Shown: positions 1 through 12,500 of the stretch, in pieces | Position numbering within the stretch: the stretch's first letter is position 1 | How the letters are laid out: each line of letters begins with the position of its first letter | Assembly (NCBI GenBank): GCA_947044405.1 | Contig: CAMRHE010000206.1 | Location: 2,852,001 to 2,916,000, forward strand | DNA: 64,000 nucleotides | Reading direction: 5' to 3' | Source: Leptodactylus fallax | Lineage: Eukaryota; Chordata; Amphibia; Anura; Leptodactylidae | Made by a program: the position numbers and the translations under genes | The notes under the pieces: generated by a model | Database searches by the model: none | The model's input: the letters and a program-made list of their open reading frames with translations, nothing else | What the model was told of the DNA's origin: nothing

Positions 1-1587
1 TCTCATTCCAAGAGTTTTCTGTATTTTCATGACTATAAAAATTGTAGATTCATTAATATGAATTAACACATGTGGAGTTATATACTTAACAAAAAAGTGT
101 GAAACAACTGAAAATATGTCTTATATTCTAGGTTCTTCAAAGTAGCCACCTTTTGCTTTGATTACTGCTTTGCACACTCTTGGCATTCTCTTGATGAGCT
201 TCAAGAGGGAGTCACCTCAAATGGTCTTCCAACAGTCTTGAAGGAGTTCCCAGAGATGCTTAGCACTTGTTGGCCCTTTTGCCTTCACTCTGCGGTCCAG
301 CTCACCTCAAACCATCTCGATTGGTTCAGGTCTGGTGACTGTGGAGGCCAGGTCATCTGGCGTAGCACCCCATCACTCTCCTTCCACGTCAAATAGCCCT
401 TACACAGTCTGGAGGTGTGTTTGGGGTCATTGTCCTCTTGAAAAATAAATGATGGTCCAACTAAATGCAAACCGGATGGAATAGCATGCCGCTGCAAGAT
501 GCTGTGGTAACCATGCTGGTTCAGTATTCCTTCAACTTTGAATAAATCCCCAACAGCGTCACCAGCAAAGCACCCCCACACCATCACACCTCCTCCTCCA
601 TGCTTCACGGTGGGAACCAGGCATGTAGAGTCCATTCGTTCACCTTTTCTGTGTTGCACAAAGACACGGTGGTTGGAACCAAAGATCTCAAATTTGGACT
701 CATCAGACCAAAGCACAGATTTCCACAGGTCTAATGTCCATTCCTTGTGTTCTTTAGCCCAAACAAGTCTCTTCTGCTTGTTGCCTGTCCTTAGCACTGG
801 TTTCCTAGCAGCTATTTTACCATGAAGGCCTGCTGCACACAGTCTCCTCTTAACAGTTGTTGTAGAGATGTGTCTGCTGCTAGAACTCTGTGTGGCATTG
901 ACCTGGTCTCTAATCTGAGCTGCTATTAACCTGCGATTTCTGAGGCTGGTGACTCGGATGAACTTATCCTCCGCAGTAGAGGTGACTCTTGGTCTTCCTT
1001 TCCTGGGGCGGTCCTCATGTGAGCCAGTTTCTTTGTAGCGCTTGATGGTTTTGGCCACTGCACTTGGGGACACGTTCAAAGTTTTCTCAATTTTTCGGAC
1101 TGACTGACCTTCATTTCTTAAAGTAATGATGTCCACTCCTTTTTTCTTTACTTAGCTGCTTTTTTCTTGCCATAATACAAATTCAAACACTCCATTCAGT
1201 AGGACTATCAGCTGTGTATCCACCTGACTTCTGAACAACACAACTGATGGTCCCAACCCCATTTATAAGGCAAGAAATCCCACTTATTAAACCTGACAGG
1301 CCACACCTGTGAAGTGAAAACCATTTCAGGTGACTACCTCTTGAAGCTCCTCAAGAGAATGCCAAGAGTGTGCAAAGCAGTAATCAAAGCAAAATGTAGC
1401 TACTTTGAGGAACCTAGAATATAAGACATATTTTCAGTTGTTTCACACTTTTTTGTTAAGTATATAATTCCACATGTGTTAATTCATAGTTTTGATACAT
1501 TCAGTGTGAATCTACAATTTTTATAGTCATGAAAATACAGAAAACTCTTGGAATGAGAAGGTGTGTCCAAACTTTTGGTCTGTACTG
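1..1587 (-). mobile_element. Tc1/mariner DD38E (Intruder-like) transposon, copy 1, left end cut by window
   Basis: The right end is intact: the inverted repeat finishes in ...TCTGTACTG at 1587, followed by a TA target duplication at 1588-1589. Aligned by eye to the full copy at 25096-26729, base 1 of the window is about base 30 of the element, so only about 29 bp of the left terminal repeat is missing. The terminal repeats are long, about 270 bp. The transposase lies on the minus strand and is broken. The DD38E class is assigned from residue spacing in the sister copy. Confidence 0.9.
121..1173 (-). pseudogene. Tc1-like transposase, DD38E type, frameshifted
   Basis: This is a cut-and-paste transposase remnant. 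The longest open stretch is 285-1136. It shows an N-terminal helix-turn-helix region, the GRPR motif between the two DNA-binding subdomains, the first catalytic Asp in LWSDES and the second in EDNDPKH. A one-base deletion near 325 relative to copy 2 shifts the frame just after SPDLN, so the catalytic Glu is lost. A second frameshift lies near the N-terminus: the family ATG would be at 1171-1173, but the open frame only starts downstream of it. The expected stop is at 121-123, inside the left terminal repeat. It is non-functional. Confidence 0.88.
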
Positions 1588-1688
1588 TATATATGTATAA
1601 TAGAGCACCTTTTTTTCCTGTTTTATTCACTCACTCTTTTGCTACTTTTAGGACACATAGGGGGAGATTTATAAAGACTGGCATATTC

Positions 1689-1975
1689 ATAGTAACATAG
1701 TAGATGAGGTTGGTTGATGACACAGGTCTATCAAGTCCAACCTATAACCCAACAGTGTTGATCCAGAGAAAGGCAAAAACCCCCATGAGGCTGATGCCAA
1801 TTGCCCCATGTCAAGAAATTCCTTCCCGACTCCAAATATGGCAATCAATATAAAACCCTGGATTAACTTGTCTTTACCAAAATCTAAAACTTGTAATCCA
1901 TAAAATGTTTTGATTCAAGAAAGGCATCCATGCCTTTTTTGAACTTGCACAATGAATTCATCCTCGTCCTTAGGC
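1689..1975. repeat. Interspersed repeat of the 'ACATAGTAACATAG' frog family
   Basis: It begins near CATAGTAACATAGTAGATGA and continues through GTTGATCCAGAGAAAGGC and TTCCTTCCCGACTCC. A shorter copy of the same 5' part lies at 6509-6600. From memory this family is very common in frog genomes. I am not certain of its class; it may be a LINE or SINE 3' end. Confidence 0.6.
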
Positions 1976-3326
1976 TCAGGCCCCACGTAGTGAGCCGCAG
2001 TTGAAAAACGGTTTGGAATATAAAGATTTTTTTCTTTGTCGCTCTTTGTATTTTTTTTTTTTTATAGTCGGTTATTTTATATTATGTGTCTAGGACATTT
2101 TGTACAAATTAATTCTGAACAAAGAATTTAATTTAGTATATTAGGATACAGTTTTAAGAAAAGCAATTCATCTGATTTGTAGTGACTGTATTCAGAGTGT
2201 AGCATAATTTTATTTTTTTTGTTTCTCCGTTTCATGTAATACCTCACTAGAACTGATGCAATCTACCAGATTATAGCCTCCAATGAATTAGAGTCACCAT
2301 TAAATTACAATTGTATTACTAAACCCCAGATTACATATGGGTTGCTACATGGGCATTATAATTTGGTGGCTCACCTCTCTTGGTATCCATTATCTTCTTG
2401 GTCACCCGCTCTGCGTCTGCAGTGCACCACTCTGGTCATCGGTTACGTGCTCTTAAGAGGCCAGTGTGGGCAAATCATGCTCAGGTGCCTTAGACTTCTT
2501 AAGGACCCTACAGCCCCCCCCCCCCCAACACTCTGCACCTAGTAATAAGTTTGGTTTCTGTGTCTCCTGTTTCATTTTGTATCGACTGGGCTTGTATTCT
2601 TGTTGCATCTTGTGTTTGCGGGCTGTTGGGGTCTCTGACTGTACCACTCAAAGCTGAACTCTGCCTGTTTTGATCCGTCGAGCATTGGACTAGGATTTCT
2701 TCTTACTACTTTGGTGACTTCTGCTTTTCTGCACATCATACATGACTACTCAGAGGGTTACAGCTTGGGAATTTCCTAAAATTGAGGAGCATTGGGTTTT
2801 TATTCTGTTTTATCTTTTTTTTATTTGGGGGTAGGGGAGTAGATATTGTACATAACCTTTTAATTGCTTCATGGTTGGCAGATGGATATTAAATGTTACC
2901 GTTATACATCTAATTTTCTAGTCATATTTGTTGATCTGGGTATAAAAACACTGTTTTGGGTTTGTAGATGTTATTATACCTTAATTTAAGTGGATATATA
3001 ATGAAATGAAGAAATGTGATATGTTATAACTGCTGTTACTGTGTTTCATAATAATATCCCATGAGCAAAAGCCTCCCTATGGTGTCCATATGGCTTGACA
3101 GGTTCTTTTTTTGCTGCAGTTAGGTTATCAAAAAAAACCCTCCATCTGCAGGACTACAAATATCATATTTTGTATATTTGTTTTGAAGCTGAGACAGAGC
3201 GTGCTACAATCTTGTAAGACATAATATTCATAACCATAGGGTTACGGCCGTACATACCATATTGGCGTTTCAGGGGTAATGGTTGCTAGTCAGCTTTTTC
3301 CCATAACATGATCATTTTTTCTACAG
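1976..3326. other. Upstream of the first visible cdhr5 exon; no gene seen
   Basis: It opens with a short GGCCCCACGT repeat fragment at about 1976-2030, then AT-rich sequence with T and C homopolymers (poly-C at about 2512-2526). I looked for a signal-peptide exon ending in a phase-1 GT donor. The only ATG followed by a hydrophobic run is at 2349, and its possible donors are poor. No convincing first exon or promoter was found. Confidence 0.45.
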
Positions 3327-3502
3327 CTTGTAGGTCTGAAAATCTTATTCTATCTGTAAGGGAAGATGAAAAACCGGGTAAAGTGGTAACACCATTAATT
3401 GTAGAACCTGACCATACGGTGGAAGTTGACTCAACGAAATTTGGAATAAGTGAAACAAATGGAAGCTATTTCTTGGTTTTAATTGAAGAAGTAGACTATC
3501 AG
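3327..3502 (+). CDS. cdhr5: cdhr5 visible exon 1 (EC1, first part)
   Basis: Acceptor TTTTTTCTACAG precedes it and donor GTAAGT follows. It begins with two bases of a split codon, so the missing upstream exon must end in phase 1. It encodes residues 1-58, starting CRSENLILSVRED, which corresponds to the mature start of human CDHR5 EC1. It contains the sequon NGS and ends in phase 0 after VDYQ. Confidence 0.9.
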
Positions 3503-6500
3503 GTAAGTCAATATCAAGGCATAGAATTGGAGAAAACAACCCTGGTACCATTGTTAGGGTGGCTATGAGATGATCTACCAAGGTGAAATCTTTTGATGCT
3601 TTTGCATCCATTAAACATCCCCCAGTTAAGTATCCATTTGATCTCCCACACCATGTGTAAATGAACTGTAAGTAATTTTGATCAATCAGATGCACCTTAA
3701 AGAGAGTCTATCAAGGCACCCAGCAACTTTAAACTGCTCCCATAGCGCTGTGGATGCTTATTAATATTAATTATTAATATTATCTTTCTTATGTTTCAGA
3801 GCCCCATGGATGCCTAGACAAAGCACTTTTATTATTTATTCAAATGAGGATCTTGGAGCACAGGGGGACTTTTCTTCTATTATTGAGCACTGCTGCATCA
3901 TCACTAAAGACACCCATCCTGCATTCAGCTCATCCCCTGGGCAGTAGGAGGATCAACTCTCACTGGATAAACTCGCACTGCCCAAGGGGATGAGCTGAAT
4001 GCAGGATGGGCATGTTTAGTGATGATGCAGCGGTGCTCAGTAATAGAAAAAACTCCCCCTGTGCTCCAAGATCCTCATTTGAATAAAGAATAAAAGTGCT
4101 TTTATTGGCATCCCTGGGGCTCTGAAACATAAGAAAGATATCGTTTTAATTCTTTTAATAGCATCTACAGCACTATGGGAGTGGTTTAAAGCTGGGGCAG
4201 TGATAGACTCCCTTTAAGATCACAGATTCTAAATTCTTGTTTGTTTTCTGAGTATATTTTATTTTTTAATTATGTTCTACTCTTTGTTTTAACAGAAGGA
4301 GCAACTAATCCAGGTTGTTCTCAAGTGCAAAAGAAATGGACAGATTGTGAGTACAATCCTTCATGTCTGTTTTTGTGTTACGTTGCTCTGTCTATATGCC
4401 CAATCTAATTCATATACAGTATGTCAGCACAAGTCCTCATGCTTTAGCAGCTGCTTAATGTCTGGGCTCTACAGTATGAAGCTCTGTGCGGTAATGTCAG
4501 AGTAATAGTATTTGTCTACAAGTCTAAATGCTATATTTATTGTTTTCTCAGGTTCCCGGACAAACCATTTTTGTACAGATTATTAATGTTAATACAATTG
4601 CACCAGTCTTCAAGGAAACAAGCTATAATTTCAGTATTCTTGAGGTGAGTTATAGCTTCTACAATGTTATAGCCATTGAAACGAAGATGTATCATGAGGG
4701 TACAAGTAGTGAGGAGCTGTTTTTGTAGCCTGTAGCTTGTCAGTTGAATCAAGTGTTATCACCTTCATAACCAATACTTTAGAGTAAAGCTTCACCTTTA
4801 AATCAAAAGTCAAGTTTAACAAGATTGTACCTCCCTTGTCCGCTGTCTTCCATCTTTTTAGTTAGTAATTGAGAGTTAGGGAGTAGGATTATTATTATTG
4901 TTTATTTATAGAGCACCATTAATTCCATGGTGCTTTACATTTGAGGTTTTACATACGGTACACAAAATATACAAGACAAGTATAATACTAACAGTGACCA
5001 ACTGGCACAGTGGGATAGAGGGCCCTGCCGCATGTATTAAGCGAGCAGCACAGTTTAAGGTGGACTGGAGGGGGGCGAGAGTATTTGCTGGGAGGCCATG
5101 GAGAAGGGTGTTACAATATGTCTAAGCGGGAGATTATGAGGGCATGGACTAGCATCTTTGTAGTTTCAGGGGTGAGGAAGGAGCAGATTCGATGGATGTT
5201 CTTGAGTTGGAGGCGGCAGGAGGTGTTGAGGATTTGGCTCCTGTTTTCTCCATGTGCTGTCTGTGGGAGACCTTGCAACAGCTAGTCTCCATCCTCCAGA
5301 TCAGAGAAAACTGAGAATAAAAAGAGTGTACAGAGGAGCGATCTGCTAAAAATGAAGAATACATATATTGGGCAGAAATACCTGTGGTGTGTACACACAT
5401 GGCGGCTGATCCTGAGAAATCAGCCTAAGCCTAAGGCCCCATGTAGTGGGCCACAGCCAAAAAATGCTGCGAGAAAAACCGCAGCGGAAACACATTGCAG
5501 TTTGTCCTGCAGTGCTTTCTGCTTCAATTATACATAAATGGAAAATACCAGCGTTTCCATAGGATTTACTGATATGCTGTGATTTACAAAAACGCGATGG
5601 TTTTTGAAATCACAGCATGTCCATTGCGGATATTTTTCTGCAATGTGTGGATGAGATTAGCAAGAATCCCATCCACTTTGGAGATACGGTAAAACACTGC
5701 GGTGTTTACACTACATGGGGCCCTGGCCTAAAGTTTAGGTGCAGTATGCTTTATTTGCTCATGTTGGCTTCTCTACTGCTCTACTTTTCTAATTAAGTTG
5801 TATTCACATGTGGCACAATTGGTGCATACTACTTTTTACCCTTTATATGTAGACTCTTTTTTAGGACCTGTTGGGAATGTTAGTGTTTTCTTTGTACATT
5901 ACTCCTTGAGAATTACTAGCTAGAACTAAGACTTCTCTGACAGTGAGAATTTGGTTTATAGGGGTCATATAATCAGTTTTCTAAAGAGAGCTATTAAAGG
6001 GGTTTGCCAGGCAAATGATGCTGATGACACTTGTACGGGAGCTGAGCTGTAGTAGTTCAGCATAGCCACTATGCAGAGAACAGAGATAAATGCTTTCGGC
6101 TCTGTTCTCCATATAGTCTGACTGTGGAGGGGCCTGGATGTCGTACCCCAGCCAGATTTTGAGGACCCATCCTAATTTGCTCAGAAAAAACATTTTAACC
6201 ATTAAACTGTTGTAAAAACGCTTGCATAATATACTTCATAATACAACTACCATTTTATATATGTATTCAAACCATTTCTTAAGAATTTACCAGTGAATAG
6301 CGCCATTGGTCCTGCAATAGAAGCTGAAGATGCAGATGGGGATACGCTCTACTATGAAATAATTAGCAATGATACGGTAAGATCCCTATGCTTTGTTATC
6401 TCTGAAATGTCTTTTTTTGATAATGCGCTATTGTTATGATATCTAATTCCATTGATTGTTGTTGGGTTTTTGTTATGTTTCATAGGATACATGAGATAGT

Positions 6501-9500
6501 CTCAAGCTAACATAGTAACATGATTTGTAAGGCTGAAATAGACATAAGTCCAACTTATTGGTAAATTCTCAAAGGGGGATTTTGCCAAAATCCATCACTG
6601 ACATTTTCCTGTTTACGCCACGTGGGGTCCTGGCCTTACTGAGTTTTCAACAAATGTGCATAAATCAGTTGGGAATATAAGAAACTTTGTAATATATCTT
6701 ATTGGAGAAAAGTCTCCTTCTCCACTTAAAGGAGTTGTCCAGAGAGTATTAATTTACTTACCTGATCCTGGGGATACTGATGATGGAGTTGAGGGTTCTG
6801 GCAAAGTCATGACCCCCCAGGTCATGCAATCCAAGGCAGTTTTCAGTCCTGGGGGTCACTCAACTGCCTGGGTCGCTCTGCCCTCTCCTCCATCGATCTC
6901 ACAGGTAATTAATTACCTGCTAGATCAGGGAAAGGGAGGGGGGGCGGAGCAGCCCGGGTGACCAAATGCAGCCTCAGATCACATGACCTGGGGGTCATGA
7001 TGTCATTGGAACACCTGGATCCATCCTCATCATCCCTGAGACCAGGTAAGTAAAATAATATTCCTGGGAAAACTTTGCAATACGGAACCGAGCTCTTTGG
7101 AGCAACAAGGGTGTTGCCACTTACTACTTTGGAGCAACAGCAACGCCTTTGTTGCTTCAAAGGATTCATTTGCATATTGACAAAAACAGTGATTTCTTGG
7201 TAACGGAGGCACCTATTCACAAGGGGAAACACAGTTTGATTCAGGTGACCCTAACCTATTTGCGGGACTGGGTGGATATGCTAGGTTCTGGTGATAGATC
7301 CCTTTAAGCAGAATAACCATTAATGCCTCTGTTCTCACTGAGCTAATGCTGGCTTTTTATCTCTTGATATTAGAATGCTGCTGCTTATTTCAGACTAACA
7401 TCTGTAACATATCCAGTATTACTGGTGAATAAACCTCTGGATTATGACCTATACCCCCACATACGCTTTAATCTCACTGCACGGGTAAGTTATTGTGTTG
7501 GTCTCCAGTACAGCAAGTCATAATCTTTTTAAAGGTAACAGATGATCAGGGCTGTGGGGGCCATGTTGTCACTTCCAGGGCTAAAATTAACTATTAACAC
7601 TTCTATTTATTTTTTCACATCTACCTAAATGCAAACTGATGTTCAACTCTCCTAGACATCCTTGCAGTGTCCTGCGCTCTCTCCGGCCTCCTAGTTGACA
7701 TCACTTGCACTGCTGAGGTCTGTGACTGGGTCTTAGTGGTCACATGGAATGTACCAATGTCATGACACTTTAGTGCAAGCATCATGACATAGGAGCACCT
7801 CATGTGACCACTGAGACCCAAATGCAGGCCACAGCATTAACCCCAGGGTGCATGTTGTCACTCAAGAGGCTGAAAGAGGAGCTGAGGGAGCATCAGACTC
7901 CAGTGTATAATAGTTTCACTTAAGAGTTTGTGAGTGACAAACCCCTGAAGTTTTGTGTTGAACCCGAAATTTTTGGAAAATTTGGGTCAAATCTGGTTCA
8001 TTCTGAACCAATTTGCTCAGCTCTACTGTCTAGCTGTATCCTTACCAGCTAACCCCTTGCGAGTCTCTGACATTTCATATATATTGCATGTGGAAAGAAA
8101 TATTACACTGAACTAAATACAGCAGTATGTTTATGGACATTTACCAGCCGGGTTCATGCACTATGTGGGGGGGATTAAGAATCTGCACTGATGTGTAAAG
8201 GTGCTGCAGTTACGGGCAGAAGCTGAGAAGGCCCTAATTTTAGTTTTTGCTACGGAGCCCTGTAGCTTTTGTGCTTGTCCTCATATCATTACCTTCGTTA
8301 GCAGCTTTTCCTCCAAGACCTAAGCCTCTCGGATATAAGATTGTGTAAAGTGAACATTTGTCAAGTTATAGTTGGCCCAAGATAAAATGTTTCTTTCTCA
8401 AATACTTCTTCATTTTCGTCTTGCTGTGGATATTACACGTCTTCTTATCTCTTCGCTCTTAGGACACTCAGGATCCTGCAGAACATCCCAGTTTCACCGC
8501 CACAACATCAATAGTTATTGATATCATTGATGCAGATGATAAACCCCCTTTCTTCCTGCCCTGCAGGCCCATCGGGACAAAGCTCTGCATTAACAATGGC
8601 TATAGAAGTAGTATAAACCGCTCTGAAACTGCAGTAAGTATGAGGGTGGCTGGAGGAGGCTCCTCTTATTAAAGTCTACAACTTAAGAAAATACCAGTAT
8701 TAGAGATAGCACATGGTAAGTGGGGGCCCCGTTATATATTTTGCATTGGGGCCCAGGAGATTCAGTTTACACCTCTGACCCCAGTTGACAATTCATTTGT
8801 GACTCCTGTATAGTCTTCCACCTCATTGTGACAGCATTTACATAGATATAAGGTGGTTGTTATGGTGCTGCAGTATGTGATAAGATAGAGGAAATGGTTG
8901 TGACTTTGCTCCTTGGTTGAATCGTTTAATGCACCTTAGACTCACAACAGTATTGAAGTAATATACGTCATCTTCAAGGCATAAACTAAATTGTATTATT
9001 TGATGTCATGTTGTGTCAGATCAAACTTAGAACCTTACACTTATCTCATATACCATTCTGTAATATTTTGTGTTTCAGGTTATAGATACAACATTGGTTG
9101 TGAGTTGTCCAGGCATATCTTTATGATCACGCATGACACAGCAATACTAGCAAAGTAACATTTTTAGAAATTAAAGGGATTGTACAATGATTTTACTATT
9201 AATGTAACAGGACTGAGCTTGCAATAACTTTGCCAGTTGCGGTCTCCAATAGTAAAGTCATGCACAAGCCCTTTAAGTAACCTCAAATCAACTGCTCAAC
9301 TCCTTAATGATCGGGCCTCAAAGGACCTGAATGACCAAACACTTTTTAGGCCCCACGTTCTGGCTAATCCCATTGCAGAAAAAAAAAAAATCAGCAGTGG
9401 TAATGCTACGATTTCAAAAACGTTTGTGTTTTTATAAATCGCCGCATGTCAATTATACCTATGGAAACACTGGCGGTTTCCGTATAGACATAATAGAAGC

Positions 9501-12500
9501 AGACAGTTCACAGAGGAAAAAGTCTGTGGACTTTCTGTGTATAATGCTGAGGAAAAAAATTGGATGCGTTTCTGCTGCGGTCTTTTCTACAGCGTTTTTT
9601 GGCTGTGGCTATCTATCTTGGGGCCTTAGTGATTTTGTGCACATGGTTTAATGGCCCTAGCTTCTTTTTTTTTTTTTATTTATTGGGCTACCAAAACAAT
9701 TTAAGCAGCATTCTTTTTGTGACACATAGCGATTTATTAATATTTTATGGGATATATGTTTACCTTTAGTTTTCTCAGGGTTAAACTGTACAGAAGAAAA
9801 AATTTTATATTAAAGTTTTGTATTCTTAAAATTAACAAATTGGCCCTGAAATAAAAGCTTCTCTAAAGACCATTTAGATTTAGACAATGTTACTGAAATT
9901 GTACTGAAATAGGAATGACCATAAAATAATATTTTTGCAGACTGAGCCCTTACAGTTGCTGCCTGGCCCTCTATATGCTGTGGATGGAGATTATGGCATT
10001 AATGCCCCTATTGCCTACAGTATTATCAGTGGTATGTATGCAATATCAATGTAATAATATGATAATTATCAGGGGATTTTCAACATAGAAAACAATTAAT
10101 ATGAGTAGATTATTAACTACAATACATTAGCAAACTTTTTCATGGTCTGTCTATAACATACGACATCTACATAGGATGATTTTAGCTAAAAGAGATGACA
10201 CCTGGGTGTTGAGTTGACTAAACTCTTGAATATCTTGCTTTAATATTGTCCTTATTCTTCTTCCTCCATATGTGATGTTAGTTTTGTGTCAAAAAAGGCA
10301 AAAGTATTGTAGGTATGATACCTTTATAGGCTAACCAGGATTTTCAGGATAGCCTAGCCAGTAATGGTATCATACCTTCTATACTTTTGTGTTTTTTTGA
10401 CACAAATATTTAATATTACATGATTTTTTTTTTTCTGGTTAGCATGGTACTACACTATTTTTTTTTCCTATTCTGCCTCTATAAGTAATTATCACATGTT
10501 TTTAGGGCTAGCATTACCTGGCAAGGTTGGACAATTGTTGTCATAAAGGGGTATTCCAAGTTTCAGATAGTGATGACTTTAGGGATAGGTTATCTATATC
10601 AGATAAGTAGGGGTCCAACTCCCAGCACTCTTTTTAGTGACTGACATCCCATCCATTAGTCATGTGACTGATCTGCAGCTGTTCTGGAGCTGCAATACCA
10701 GGCACAGCCACTGCGCAATGTATGGTGCTGTGCATGGTGTACAATCGAGAGGCTGGCATTGACGCCAGCATATACTGCTGAGGCCAGGAAATAAGAAAAA
10801 ACTCCCGGGGCAAACCAGCGTTGTAGTGACAGGGTTTGAGGATTTAAGTATAGATTTCATTCCATTTTCCGTGCTTGTAAATCCAGGATTGTGTTACTTA
10901 AAATGGGCTGTTTTTTTTTTTAAACCAAGCTTTTATGTGAAGCATATATTTAAAGAATTTCTAATGATTTTATTCTTAATTTTACATTTCATCTATCATT
11001 TTTAAAAGTACTATATCCTGCAATTTTCACTTTGGCCACTAATATTTATAATAGACTGACACTTGGCAATTCAGTAGAAGTTTTCAATGCAGCAGTCACC
11101 ATACATCATATATGACAATACAATAGAAGATAACACCCATCACAACTGTAACTAACACACATCATTACATACTGACAATAGATGATTTCACAACTTATCT
11201 ACTCTCCCATAGACCTCAATGAGTCACCTCTAGTCATATCACTAAATGCTGTTAACAGAGGAGAGGAGAAGCTCAGGCAAGATGGCAGCCTCATAATAAT
11301 ATACAGGAAATATAATAAAATTACAATCAGAAAATAAACTAATTTATGCAAATTATTTGATTATCTGGTTTTACTAAATAAAAGGAATGTAAGGCCATCT
11401 TATTTAAGACCTGAAACTTTAAGTATTAATAACACATAAAGGACAGTAGGTAAACAGTTTTTAACTTTTTTTTACGTATGTTTAAGGATCTTTTATGAGA
11501 CGCTTTTGGAAGTTATCCTTTTATCATTACTCATTTGGTTCATAGTTTAATCCATTACCATAATCTTTGATCTCCTTCTTGTTCAGGGGATGATAATAGT
11601 GTATTTGATATCAACAATATAACTGGAAATATAACAATGAACAAGCCAATAGACACGCTGGGATCAATCCTGCTGCAAGTTATGGTACGTACTGATGAAC
11701 TTGGTTTTTGGGAATATATGGTGGTAAATAGCCCTAGAAATAGGCAATTAGAATAAATGTAACACAGGATAATGTGATAGCAAGAAAGATGTGTTAGAAT
11801 ATGTTCTAGAAAACGGAGAACATTTGGAAAAGTTCTGATTTCCTCTATAAAACCTGGACATACACTGGGCCTAGTCAAATGACATGTTATCCAATCACTG
11901 AAGGCTATAGTGACGCATTATATATTATATTTGTACATATACAGTCAAGCATTATATATTATACACAGAATGGTCACTATTTAGAAACACCTGCACTTTT
12001 TCAATTGGTGACTCCCAGTAAGGACTTCAAATGACTTCAAAAGCCTGATGGCAGGTCCCAGTGAGCACTCTCACAAGTGTCATGGACAGGGCGCTCGCTC
12101 ACAGAAAGGACTGACCACAGTCCCAGAAGAGTCCAGCAGAGTAAGATATGGAACAGCACACAGTCTGCTTCAAATGATTTTATTTAATGTTGTCCCATAT
12201 ATCACCCATAGTTCTCCACTAATAAGTGAAACTTGCATGTGTGTTCTCCCCAAATTATCACCCCTTATTTCAAGTTAGATAAACCCTTCATCAGGTTTGA
12301 GGTATTAGTCATGGTGAATGCCTAGTGACAACTTCTGTGAGAACATGGGCAAACAGGAGCCAAGAGGGCAAGTGGTGGGCATATAATCCCTCTTACCAAT
12401 ATCTCATGCCTGATGAAGGGCTCATGTAACCTGAAGTGTCACACATATATTCAGGAATAAGGACTGATAACTTGGGATGAACATGTATATAAAAAGTTTC

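Noticed and set aside
538..825. Plus-strand open frames over the DD38E element (also 46302-46653, 51450-51939 on the minus strand)
   Set aside because: These are shadows of transposase genes on the opposite strand.
2349..2453. Hydrophobic peptide starting at ATG 2349 as the cdhr5 signal-peptide exon
   Set aside because: The phase-1 GT candidates (GTATCC, GTCACC, GTGCAC) are poor donors and the start context is weak. Kept only as a possibility.
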